A stretch of DNA of 27,784 bases, from IMG/VR virus record IMGVR_UViG_3300024346_000400, positions 1 through 27,784 of that record. One strand, written 5' to 3'. Below the pieces are notes generated by a model. The model did no database searches and had not been told where the DNA came from. It was given only the letters and a program-made list of their open reading frames with translations. Shown here in pieces: positions 21,331-27,784 of this stretch. Positions within the stretch are counted from its first letter, which is position 1, and each line of letters starts with the position of its first letter. The DNA is from a virus. A program made the translations under genes and the position numbers.

Positions 21331-22029
21331 ATGAAAAAAGCAGATAATTTTGACTCAAAAAAGTGGTTAGTAGAAAACAAAATCACTTTTCAATCTCGTT
21401 TAAATGAAGAATATTCAAGTGAAAGAACAAACCAACGTGATGTAGAAATAGCAGGTGGAGAAGTTATTAATCATACCTTTGATACTATTGATATGATTGA
21501 TCTTGATAATGGATATAAAGTAAAAATAACTACAACTTATTACTTTAGAGATCCAGGAGTAAAAGGATACAGTGATACTGCTAGTGATGAAAATCCTATG
21601 TTAAGTGGTGTAAAAACCACATTAATAGATCCATCAGGTAAACCAATGAAAAACCATAATTTTACAGGTTCTAGTCAATGGATGATGCTTCAAGGAGGAA
21701 AAGAATATTTTATGCCACAAATTAAAGCATGGTGGGAAGATAAAATGGGTAAGTTAGGTTTAAGTGAATCTAACTTAAACGAAGATTTAACAGACGAAAT
21801 AGCAGCATTACCAAATCACCACACAGCAGAAGATACAGAAGAAGCTACATTAGTAGTTGGTAAATATGCTGTTGTTCATTATGATGAAAGTGATGAAGGA
21901 GGTGAAAATATGTACGTAGTGTGGGACAATACTGTTAATCAAGACGAAATTGGTTCATATGATGATGAACCCGAATTTGAATCAACTAATCCAGCTGAAG
22001 TAGCTGCTTTCTTGAAGAAAAATTCATAA
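21331..22029 (+). CDS. Hypothetical phage protein with repeated LNE-type segments, 232 aa
   Basis: The N-terminal helix FDSKKWLVENKITFQSRLNE (7-26) and a second segment LGLSESNLNEDL (about 147-158) divide the protein into two parts. The first is a beta-rich domain (VINHTFDTIDMIDLDNGYKV, KITTTYYFRD). The second is acidic (ATLVVGKYAVVHYDESDEGG) and ends in a helix (PAEVAAFLKKNS). Helices of the KWLVENK...LNE kind occur at the ends of several T4-like marine phage proteins, in my recollection. Packaging or capsid targeting is conceivable but not shown. A terminator-like hairpin follows. Confidence 0.7.
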   Translation: MKKADNFDSKKWLVENKITFQSRLNEEYSSERTNQRDVEIAGGEVINHTFDTIDMIDLDNGYKVKITTTYYFRDPGVKGYSDTASDENPMLSGVKTTLIDPSGKPMKNHNFTGSSQWMMLQGGKEYFMPQIKAWWEDKMGKLGLSESNLNEDLTDEIAALPNHHTAEDTEEATLVVGKYAVVHYDESDEGGENMYVVWDNTVNQDEIGSYDDEPEFESTNPAEVAAFLKKNS

Positions 22030-22054
22030 TTTAGAATTATTCTAAATGAAAGAA

Positions 22055-22079
22055 AGGGGTGGCTTTGTCACCCCTCTTT
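22055..22079 (+). terminator. Rho-independent terminator-like hairpin
   Basis: GGGGTG (22056-22061) pairs with CACCCC (22069-22074), extended by A55-T75, around a short loop, and is followed by a T-rich stretch (TCTTT). It ends the operon from 20780 and overlaps the upstream element of the promoter at 22059. Confidence 0.6.
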
Positions 22080-22091
22080 CGTATATTGACG
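22059..22091 (+). promoter_or_regulatory. Bacteroidota-type promoter overlapping a terminator
   Basis: GTGG (22059-22062) and TTCGTATATTGACG (22078-22091) keep the class spacing of 23 nt. The core differs from the consensus at one base. The ATG at 22094 is only 2 nt downstream, so the mRNA would be nearly leaderless. Confidence 0.62.
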
Positions 22092-22093
22092 AC

Positions 22094-22234
22094 ATGATGA
22101 AAGAGCAAGACAAATTTAATGGTTTATCAAGAGGTCAAGTGAAACAAATCATTAGACGTAATATGATAACACGAGTTAAGAGCAGTAAAAAGGTTTACGA
22201 TAGAAAGAAAGAAAAAAGAAATTTGGAATCCTAA
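22094..22234 (+). CDS. Small basic protein, 46 aa
   Basis: The sequence MMKEQDKFNGLSRGQVKQII, RRNMITRVKSSKKVYDRKKE is strongly basic, with a likely helix-turn-helix-sized core. The frame remains open to an ATG at 22046, but that start would translate through the terminator hairpin and lies upstream of the promoter, so 22094 (or 22097) is preferred. No family is recognised. The promoter of the next gene begins within its 3' end. Confidence 0.6.
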   Translation: MMKEQDKFNGLSRGQVKQIIRRNMITRVKSSKKVYDRKKEKRNLES

Positions 22235-22255
22235 AAGAGGGTTCGTATATTCACG
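22223..22255 (+). promoter_or_regulatory. Bacteroidota-type promoter
   Basis: TTTGGA (TTG at 22223) and TTCGTATATTCACG (22242-22255) match the sites at 19572 and 20285 in sequence and spacing. The gene start at 22280 follows the same AATAAAGGTTATGG leader. Confidence 0.72.
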
Positions 22256-22279
22256 GTATAGAGATAAAAAATAAAGGTT

Positions 22280-22552
22280 ATGGAAAAAATAAAAATAAAC
22301 TCAAATTTTAAATTCACTTTCGATAGTGATGTTGAACTTAGAAGAGCTGAATTATCAGGTTACATTGAATCATATGATATGGTTCGTATCTGTGTTAAAC
22401 AAATAGACAATGGAAACCAAGTTGATTTCCCAATTAAAACTAGAGAGGATTATTTTGAAACAGTTGCTAGTTTAAATGAAAGATCTAACGAGTATGATAT
22501 GGTAGAAATTTACCCATCCACTCATTCGTTTGACATGTACGATTATATTTAA
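22280..22552 (+). CDS. Hypothetical protein, 90 aa
   Basis: The sequence alternates beta-prone and acidic stretches: NSNFKFTFDSDVELRRAELS, YDMVRICVKQIDNGNQVDF, YETVASLNERSNEYDMVEIY (approximate order). There are no membrane segments or metal ligands. It is the first gene of a short cluster behind a strong promoter-like site, which suggests early expression. The function is not recognised. Confidence 0.68.
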   Translation: MEKIKINSNFKFTFDSDVELRRAELSGYIESYDMVRICVKQIDNGNQVDFPIKTREDYFETVASLNERSNEYDMVEIYPSTHSFDMYDYI

Positions 22553-22565
22553 TAAAAATAAAGTT

Positions 22566-22631
22566 ATGATAATTACAATAATAGTAGCAGCAGCTTGGAC
22601 CGGATGGACAATTCACTTAATAAAAAAATAA
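22566..22631 (+). CDS. Putative 21-residue membrane peptide
   Basis: The frame encodes MIITIIVAAAWTGWTIHLIK plus a final Lys, essentially one transmembrane helix with a basic end. The upstream leader AATAAAGTTATG matches that of neighbouring genes, which is the main reason to accept such a short frame. Phages often encode such peptides; the role is unknown. The following gene has an almost identical leader. Confidence 0.5.
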   Translation: MIITIIVAAAWTGWTIHLIKK

Positions 22632-22636
22632 AAGTT

Positions 22637-22873
22637 ATGAAAAAAACAAATGTAATTACCCCAATGTGGCTTAAATGTCAGGAAATCCTTAAATCAGGTG
22701 ATTTAGAACTTGCCGATAACAAATTAATGGAATTTGTATGGAAACTAGCCGATTACACAATGGAAGGTTTTAAAGATGCCGACAAAATTGAAGGTGTAAA
22801 GCTCGAAACATGGAAAGAGCGTGTATGGTTTGCTATTGAAAATGCTGGTTTGTTACCCGAATTGAATGACTAA
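22637..22873 (+). CDS. Hypothetical helical protein, 78 aa
   Basis: The start at 22637 is preferred to an in-frame ATG at 22595 because AATAAAAGTTATG precedes it and the upstream ATG lies within the membrane-peptide gene. The protein is helical and acidic (NVITPMWLKCQEILKSGDLE, ADNKLMEFVWKLADYTMEGF, WKERVWFAIENAGLLPELND). No family is recognised. It overlaps the next gene by 8 nt. Confidence 0.65.
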   Translation: MKKTNVITPMWLKCQEILKSGDLELADNKLMEFVWKLADYTMEGFKDADKIEGVKLETWKERVWFAIENAGLLPELND

Positions 22874-23006
22874 CGAGGAACGAGATACGTTATACACTAA
22901 GCTAATGAGTATTCTAATGCTTATGGAGGATAGAGATAACAATAGAGGAGCTATATTAGAGTTGGAGAACCTAATTGAATATATTAAATTTGGACAAGTA
23001 AAATGA
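22866..23006 (+). CDS. Small acidic helical protein, 46 aa
   Basis: It reads MTNEERDTLYTKLMSILMLM, then EDRDNNRGAILELENLIEYI and KFGQVK. It overlaps the upstream gene by 8 nt and the downstream gene by 4 nt (ATGA), which supports translation. A related opening (MTNEELIEELY) occurs in the protein beginning at 23320. The function is unknown. Confidence 0.6.
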   Translation: MTNEERDTLYTKLMSILMLMEDRDNNRGAILELENLIEYIKFGQVK

Positions 23007-23314
23007 GCGAAAAAAAAGGTTTAACAGGTAAATTGCTTTATGATTTTAATACTGCTAAAGCAGTATATGTTAAAAATAAAGACGGTAGATTCGTTAGAGT
23101 TACTGAACGTGATTTTAGATCATATAATGGTGATAGATGGATATTTGAAAAGGTAAATGATGAATGGCAATATACACCATACAATGGACCTCTTTATTTC
23201 CACAACACAAATAGAAAATGTAAATGTCCTGTTGGTGAAGGTAAAATTCAATACATGGTTAACAAACCTTGGGTATCTGTGCGTAGACCTCATGAACGTT
23301 ACTTAGAGGATTGA
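23003..23314 (+). CDS. Hypothetical protein, 103 aa
   Basis: The protein contains KLLYDFNTAKAVYVKNKDGR, FVRVTERDFRSYNGDRWIFE and a C-terminal part with NTNRKCKCPVGEGKIQYMV. The closely spaced C-x-C could bind metal, but a full set of ligands is not seen. It is likely beta-rich and basic. It is coupled to the upstream gene by an ATGA overlap. Confidence 0.65.
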   Translation: MSEKKGLTGKLLYDFNTAKAVYVKNKDGRFVRVTERDFRSYNGDRWIFEKVNDEWQYTPYNGPLYFHNTNRKCKCPVGEGKIQYMVNKPWVSVRRPHERYLED

Positions 23315-23319
23315 TATTT

Positions 23320-23514
23320 ATGTCTATGACTAACGAAGAGCTAATCGAAGAATTGTATCATAAAGCTCATGCAAAGGGTTTCTTTCATGAGTTACACGAT
23401 AGAGTAAAAGAAGTAAAACAAAACGGAATAAAAGAGTGCGAACATAGATTAGTTCAAAAAGCATATAGTGAGCTTAAAAAAATTAAGCTTGCACAACCCG
23501 CCTCGCAAAATTAA
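23320..23514 (+). CDS. Small helical protein, 64 aa
   Basis: The ATG at 23320 (or 23326) is preferred over the in-frame TTG at 23311, which lies inside the preceding gene. The sequence MSMTNEELIEELYHKAHAKG continues as amphipathic helices (FFHELHDRVKEVKQNGIKEC, EHRLVQKAYSELKKIKLAQP). A 7-bp inverted repeat (AGCTTAA/TTAAGCT) lies near the 3' end with no T-tract. It is the last gene before the surface-module region. Confidence 0.62.
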   Translation: MSMTNEELIEELYHKAHAKGFFHELHDRVKEVKQNGIKECEHRLVQKAYSELKKIKLAQPASQN

Positions 23515-23516
23515 TC

Positions 23517-23551
23517 CGTATATACGAACCCACACAAATAAGTTATAAATA
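23517..23551 (+). promoter_or_regulatory. Palindrome CGTATATACG and TATAAATA box upstream of the surface module
   Basis: CGTATATACG (23517-23526) is a perfect palindrome resembling the core of the promoter class, but neither strand has the matching TTG element at 23 nt. TATAAATA (23544-23551), identical to the T4 late-promoter box, lies 20 nt before the start codon at 23572. An AT-rich genome produces this 8-mer by chance several times per window, so the call is tentative. Confidence 0.35.
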
Positions 23552-23571
23552 TAAAACCAAAAGTTTTTATC

Positions 23572-24267
23572 ATGAATATAAAAGATGGAATATTATTAAT
23601 GCTAGCAAGTCTAGTATTCGGTTGGTTATTATTAAAAGCCCACCCAACAATCAAGGACCCAATGGCATTAGGTGAAATTGCGGTAATAGACACTATTAAA
23701 CCGATTATCAAACAAGACACAATCGTATCCGTTAAAGGTAAAAACGTACTGTTTATAGGGGATTCACACACTGCCGCAGACTATGGATGGCAATACCAAC
23801 TATGTAAAAAAACACAAATGAAGTACTTAAACACTGCCGTTGGAGGTAAACAAACAGCTTGGATGTTGGAGGTAGCCAAATTGAATATAAACTCGGGGTA
23901 CGATTATTGTTTTATATATGGAGGAGCAAACGATATGGCAGGCAACAGAGCCCCAATTAAATCAGTTAAAAACATACAAAAGATTGTAAACATGTGTTTG
24001 GCTAAACAAGTAACTCCAATTGTGTTAACTGGATTTGATCCGTTAACGTGTGTTAATGTTGCCGGCCGAGATATATACAAAGGGTATCCACAACGCTACG
24101 CTAAGTTTCAACAAATGTTGATTGATTCAATTCAGGGGGCCAAAGTGTTGAAAACACATTGTATTTCGAGGACCGATTGTGGAGATTATTTATGTCATAT
24201 GACAGGCTCGGGCCATAGGAAAATGTGTAATTTTATTGTCTCAGCGTGTAGGTTTAAGGTCTATTAA
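23572..24267 (+). CDS. Membrane-anchored SGNH/GDSL-family hydrolase
   Basis: This 231-residue protein starts with a hydrophobic segment (GILLMLASLVFGWLLLKA, 6-23) that acts as a signal or membrane anchor. Block I is VLFIGDSHTAAD (59-70) with nucleophile S65. Block II Gly is in AVGGKQ (89-94), and block III is YGGANDMAG (116-124) with N120. The block V His is probably H209 in DYLCHMTGSGH, spaced one residue wider than the usual DxxH. SGNH enzymes deacylate or deacetylate lipids and polysaccharides, so an exported enzyme acting on surface glycans is likely. Several Cys residues lie in the C-terminal part. It precedes a small membrane peptide and a large secreted protein. Confidence 0.82.
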   Translation: MNIKDGILLMLASLVFGWLLLKAHPTIKDPMALGEIAVIDTIKPIIKQDTIVSVKGKNVLFIGDSHTAADYGWQYQLCKKTQMKYLNTAVGGKQTAWMLEVAKLNINSGYDYCFIYGGANDMAGNRAPIKSVKNIQKIVNMCLAKQVTPIVLTGFDPLTCVNVAGRDIYKGYPQRYAKFQQMLIDSIQGAKVLKTHCISRTDCGDYLCHMTGSGHRKMCNFIVSACRFKVY

Positions 24268-24280
24268 TTATATTTAAGTT

Positions 24281-24427
24281 ATGTGGTTACAAAATAATTT
24301 TAAATCGATTATGAATGTTGGATTGGCTTTAATTTTAGGTTTGAGTTTTATGGAGGCAAGACAAACTCATAAACAAATTAAGAAAGGTGAGGCCCAATGG
24401 TTATTAAAGAAAAAGAAAAAGAAATGA
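24281..24427 (+). CDS. Small membrane peptide with lysine tail, 48 aa
   Basis: MWLQNNFKSIMNVGLALILG, LSFMEARQTHKQIKKGEAQW and a run of lysines make up the frame. A single hydrophobic helix is predicted at about 9-24. The stop overlaps the ATG of the adhesin-like gene (ATGA at 24424), and it begins 13 nt after the SGNH gene, so the three genes are probably one transcription unit. The function is unknown. Confidence 0.6.
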   Translation: MWLQNNFKSIMNVGLALILGLSFMEARQTHKQIKKGEAQWLLKKKKKK

Positions 24428-27400
24428 AAAAACTACTATTATTATTTACATTTTTGTTTAGTTTTTTAACTATTCAAGCTTCTCATATGATGGGTGCGGA
24501 TGTTTCTTATAAATGTTTAGGAAATGGTAAATATAAAATAACCGCTAAGGTATATCGAGATTGTCGAGGTATTCCAATGGGTATTGTCTCGTTTGGAGCA
24601 TATGCTGGAACAAATGGTGGAAACGGTTGTGGTAGTTATACTTTAAGTGGATTATCAAGAGTAAAAATTACTGATATTACGAGCCGATGTTCGACTGCAA
24701 GCTCACCTTGTTCACCATCTAATTCAACAACTGGTAATCAGGGAACCGAAGAACATACGTTTGAGGCTACAGTTGATTTTAATGCATCGCCGTTAAATAA
24801 TTTTTTAAATAAATCAACGTGTTGTGAGGTTACATTTTATGTAAATGAAAATGCTCGTAATGGGGCTATTACTACAGGTGCTTCGGGACAAAACTTTTAC
24901 TCTACTTGTATGATTAACATTTGTAATCTAAAAAAGATGAAGGACAAATGTAATAACTCACCACAATTGAGTAACCCACCGTTTGCAATCCTATGTTGTA
25001 ATCAACCTTGGTATTTTAATAACGGTGCGATTGATACATTAGATTATGATTCAATTTCATATAGGTTAGTAGATGGGCTACAAGGTATACCAAATACTTC
25101 AATTACATATACATCTCCATTTTCATCACAATATCCGATGACCCCGTTTTGTGTGCCGCCAACAACAATTAAGTGTGCTCCAAATCCAAAAACATCGCCT
25201 CCTCGAGGTTTTTATTTTGATACTGCTAATGGTGATGTAATTGTAACACCCACTAAATGTGATGAAGTACCTGTGCTTTGTATTGAACAGACTGAGTGGC
25301 GAAAAGATACATCAGGAGTTTATAGAATTATAGGTAAAACAAGAAGGGATATGCAGCTATGGGTTAGGGATGATTGTGGTTATAATAAGAGTCCTGTAAT
25401 CAATGGACCATTCTCATATAAAGTGTGTGAGGGTGAGAAATTATGTTTTAAAATTAAAATAACTGATGAAACTTTTACACCGTTTCAAACAACACCCGAT
25501 ACTGTTTTAGGTAAATGGAATGCTGGTATTCCAGGAGCAACATTTAAAGTTGTTGACCCAAAATTACGTGAAAAAGAATATGAGTTTTGTTGGACACCAC
25601 CAATTGGTTCTGCGTCTGATGTGTTGTATTCATTTACTGTTACGGCAACGGACCAACACTGTTCACCACCAGCAAACTCCATTCGTTCATTCAAGGTTAA
25701 GGTAAATCCAAAACCAACGTCTAAACGTAGATACACTCAATTAAAGTGTGGAAGATTTGCTATGGAATCGTATAACATATATGCTGCCAATAGTTACTCT
25801 TGGAGCGTGAGAGATACCTTGGCAAAAGAATTATTTTATTCAACCAAGAAAACAGATACGATGAATTATTACTATGGTGGAAAATACATCATAGTTCATA
25901 AGTTAATCAGTTCAAGTTCATGTGTTACCATCTATAGTGATACGGTAATCTTAACTCAACCACCAAAAGTAATTTTGGCTAAGGCGGATAGTTTTGCTTG
26001 TTATGGTGCAACATTCACATTAAAGGCAAAAGTTATCGCAGGTAAACCCACATTGAAATACAAGTGGAACAACGGTGATACTTTGGATTACACTACCGTT
26101 AAAAACTTTAAGAAAGATTCAACTTTGATGTTGGAGGTTACTGACGGGGATGGTTGTAAATTCCGTGACACAACTTATACATTTGTTAAACCATTACCTG
26201 TAATAAATTTGGGTTCTGATAAAGTCATTTGTACGTATGAAACAAATACATTTGATGGTCAGAACAATGATACTGTAAAGTATTTGTGGAGTAGAGGTGA
26301 TACAACTCGTTATATCACAACCAATCTAAAAGGATTGTATTGGGTAAAAATTACTGATAAAACATTTAAATGTATTAAATACGACACAGCATTACTTGTT
26401 GTTAATGATACTGTAATATCAAATGCGGGACTAAACCAAGCAATATGTGATAAAGACACATTCACCTTGACTGCTAGTCATAGACCACCACTATTAAGTC
26501 CTACATATACTTGGGGTGGATTGGGTAATTTATCAACCTATAAGTTAAAATCTGATATCACAAAATCAGCCTATAGGTTTACTTTAAAAACGGTACTAAC
26601 TCAAAACGGACATGCATGTGAAAGCATGGATACAATGTTTGTAAGGGTTAAACCATTACCAAAAATTAGTTGGAGTCCAAAACCATTGAAACCACAATGT
26701 TATTCTTATGGTAGTATATGGTCAGAAACATTCTTGGTTAAACCTCATAATCTTGGAACATATGATGTTTGGAATGGAGACAAGTTCAAAAAATCAGGTA
26801 ATATAACTTACGGATATATTCCTTATAATGGAAGATTTTTATTCAACACAACCTTACTTGACAATACCAAACTACAAGGTGGTAACAATTACACCACAAA
26901 AATGTATGTTAAGTTCAACGACACAAATGGTTGTTCTAATATAGATTCAACAACTCAAACCATATATGGTACACCATTAATTACATTGGTTCCAAAAACT
27001 ATTTGTCAGGATATTGGGTCAATGATGATGGATGTGTTAAGAACCAAACCAGCAACCAAATCAGGTGTATACATGAGATGGGATGTTGTAAGAGCACCAT
27101 CAGGAATTGATACATCAAAATTATTGTATGATATTTCAGGTGGGAATACACCAAACATTAAATTTAATTTTGGTTTATCGTTCCAAGATGAATATCAAGG
27201 AAAATACACATTCAAACTTATTGTTAGAGATTTAGTTACAGGATGTCAAAGTACAGATACTGTTGATGTAAATGTAATTGCAGAACCAACAGTTATTATT
27301 AAAACAATTCCTGATTATTGTGTGAACTCAGGTATTAATGTTAATATGTTTGACTACATAACCGTTAATGGTGTTAAACCAACAGGTGGAACAATTTACA

Positions 27401-27784
27401 TTCAAGATGTTAATGGTGATAGAGGTCATCCAAAGGTAACAACAAACATCTCAACAGGGGTATTCAAAACAAGTACGGGACCTGGTGTATACAACATAAA
27501 ATATGTGAGTTCACAATTTGGTTGTACAAGGATTGATAGTTTCAATATTATAGTTCATGATACATCTGACCTTAGGGTTAAAGATACCACAATATGTGCA
27601 TCGGCAATTCCTTTGGACGTGTTAAAGTTGGCTGTAAGTAATAAAGGTGGAACCATTGTAAGTTATCCTGATGGTAGATTCTTCAACGGAACAACAACAC
27701 CAACAGGTTATGTACCAGGTCCATACAAATGGATGATGATTGGTCTTACACCATATAACTGTCAAGATACTGAATACGCTAAAA
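24424..27784 (+). CDS. Large secreted PKD/Ig-like surface protein, Bacteroidota gliding-motility-associated type (3' partial)
   Basis: The frame stays open to the right edge, giving at least 1,120 residues. MKKLLLLFTFLFSFLTIQA is a Sec signal peptide with likely cleavage before SHMMGA. SHMMGADVSYKCLGNGKYKI (20-39) and KVYRDCRGIPMG are the hallmark of Bacteroidota secreted proteins often annotated as gliding-motility-associated. The first about 430 residues are rich in cysteines. From about 510 onward PKD-like modules repeat a pattern of Gly-x-x-x-x-Ile-Cys, a strand pair with Y-x-W, then C-x-x-x-DT and a PLP linker (for example KPLPVINLGSDKVICTYETN and FVRVKPLPKISW). In bacteria such proteins are usually exported by the type IX system through a C-terminal domain, which lies beyond the window. 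A signal peptide is not expected for a virion part. Confidence 0.9.
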   Translation, partial: MKKLLLLFTFLFSFLTIQASHMMGADVSYKCLGNGKYKITAKVYRDCRGIPMGIVSFGAYAGTNGGNGCGSYTLSGLSRVKITDITSRCSTASSPCSPSNSTTGNQGTEEHTFEATVDFNASPLNNFLNKSTCCEVTFYVNENARNGAITTGASGQNFYSTCMINICNLKKMKDKCNNSPQLSNPPFAILCCNQPWYFNNGAIDTLDYDSISYRLVDGLQGIPNTSITYTSPFSSQYPMTPFCVPPTTIKCAPNPKTSPPRGFYFDTANGDVIVTPTKCDEVPVLCIEQTEWRKDTSGVYRIIGKTRRDMQLWVRDDCGYNKSPVINGPFSYKVCEGEKLCFKIKITDETFTPFQTTPDTVLGKWNAGIPGATFKVVDPKLREKEYEFCWTPPIGSASDVLYSFTVTATDQHCSPPANSIRSFKVKVNPKPTSKRRYTQLKCGRFAMESYNIYAANSYSWSVRDTLAKELFYSTKKTDTMNYYYGGKYIIVHKLISSSSCVTIYSDTVILTQPPKVILAKADSFACYGATFTLKAKVIAGKPTLKYKWNNGDTLDYTTVKNFKKDSTLMLEVTDGDGCKFRDTTYTFVKPLPVINLGSDKVICTYETNTFDGQNNDTVKYLWSRGDTTRYITTNLKGLYWVKITDKTFKCIKYDTALLVVNDTVISNAGLNQAICDKDTFTLTASHRPPLLSPTYTWGGLGNLSTYKLKSDITKSAYRFTLKTVLTQNGHACESMDTMFVRVKPLPKISWSPKPLKPQCYSYGSIWSETFLVKPHNLGTYDVWNGDKFKKSGNITYGYIPYNGRFLFNTTLLDNTKLQGGNNYTTKMYVKFNDTNGCSNIDSTTQTIYGTPLITLVPKTICQDIGSMMMDVLRTKPATKSGVYMRWDVVRAPSGIDTSKLLYDISGGNTPNIKFNFGLSFQDEYQGKYTFKLIVRDLVTGCQSTDTVDVNVIAEPTVIIKTIPDYCVNSGINVNMFDYITVNGVKPTGGTIYIQDVNGDRGHPKVTTNISTGVFKTSTGPGVYNIKYVSSQFGCTRIDSFNIIVHDTSDLRVKDTTICASAIPLDVLKLAVSNKGGTIVSYPDGRFFNGTTTPTGYVPGPYKWMMIGLTPYNCQDTEYAK

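Noticed and set aside
22046-22093. Upstream ATG for the 46-residue protein
   Set aside because: It would have to be translated through a stable hairpin and from an RNA start upstream of the likely promoter.
23505-23545. Reverse-strand copy of the promoter class (TTCGTATATACG)
   Set aside because: The -33-like element is missing at the fixed distance and there is no reverse-strand gene downstream; kept only as a palindrome.
25485-25736. Reverse-strand open frame within the adhesin gene
   Set aside because: It is opposite a long continuous coding frame with clear domain motifs and has no start signals of its own.
1-27784. CRISPR arrays, tRNA genes, integrase, transposase or attachment sites
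   Set aside because: No regularly spaced repeats, cloverleaf-forming segments, tyrosine or serine recombinase motifs or terminal inverted repeats were seen on reading both strands. Faint or partial tRNAs cannot be fully excluded without a dedicated search.

Overview
The window looks like part of a large, T4-like lytic phage genome whose host is probably a member of the Bacteroidota. All genes lie on the + strand, are packed tightly with ATGA-type overlaps, and are AT-rich. The phage assignment rests on a T4 gp44-type clamp-loader large subunit (cut by the left edge), a gp62-type small subunit, a GIY-YIG homing endonuclease of the T4 Seg kind, a RecB/Cas4-like nuclease, a membrane-anchored lytic transglycosylase and many small phage-type hypothetical proteins. 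The host assignment rests on six promoter-like sites of the form (T/G)TGG - 19 nt - TATATT, which match the known Bacteroidota TTG/TAnnTTTG promoter. It also rests on leaders that mostly lack a Shine-Dalgarno sequence and on a large secreted protein of a family typical of Bacteroidota.

Layout. 1-3052: the replication clamp loader, split by a homing endonuclease and three extra genes. 3056-4326: a methyltransferase and a glycosyltransferase. 4330-5520: a PD-(D/E)XK nuclease and a small ribbon-helix-helix-like protein. 5530-16197: a glycan-synthesis island of about 10.7 kb. It holds two large GT-B glycosyltransferases, a zinc-ribbon protein, a PLP-fold sugar enzyme with His in place of the catalytic Lys (a 3-dehydratase signature), an RmlD-like reductase, four further GT-A-like enzymes, a second methyltransferase, another GT-B enzyme and a complete UDP-galactopyranose mutase. 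16194-18202: small zinc-finger, HTH/degenerate-HNH and basic proteins. 18257-19098: a membrane protein and a membrane-anchored transglycosylase. 19120-23514: a run of small hypothetical genes, each short cluster led by its own promoter, probably an early or host-takeover region. 23572-27784: an SGNH hydrolase, a small membrane peptide and a secreted multidomain adhesin-like protein of more than 1,100 residues that runs off the right edge.

Inferred joint function. The glycan island can plausibly make, transfer and methylate an unusual sugar, possibly including a 3-deoxy sugar and galactofuranose. The product might decorate the virion, the phage DNA or the infected cell's surface; the sequence does not say which. 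Sampled 60-base lines in the island and in the homing endonuclease contain 18-22% G+C, against 33-45% in most sampled core and right-end lines, which suggests a mosaic. The secreted adhesin, hydrolase and membrane peptide look like a cell-surface module acquired from a Bacteroidota genome.

No tRNA, CRISPR array, integrase or insertion sequence was seen. No stretch longer than 300 bases lacks a gene.
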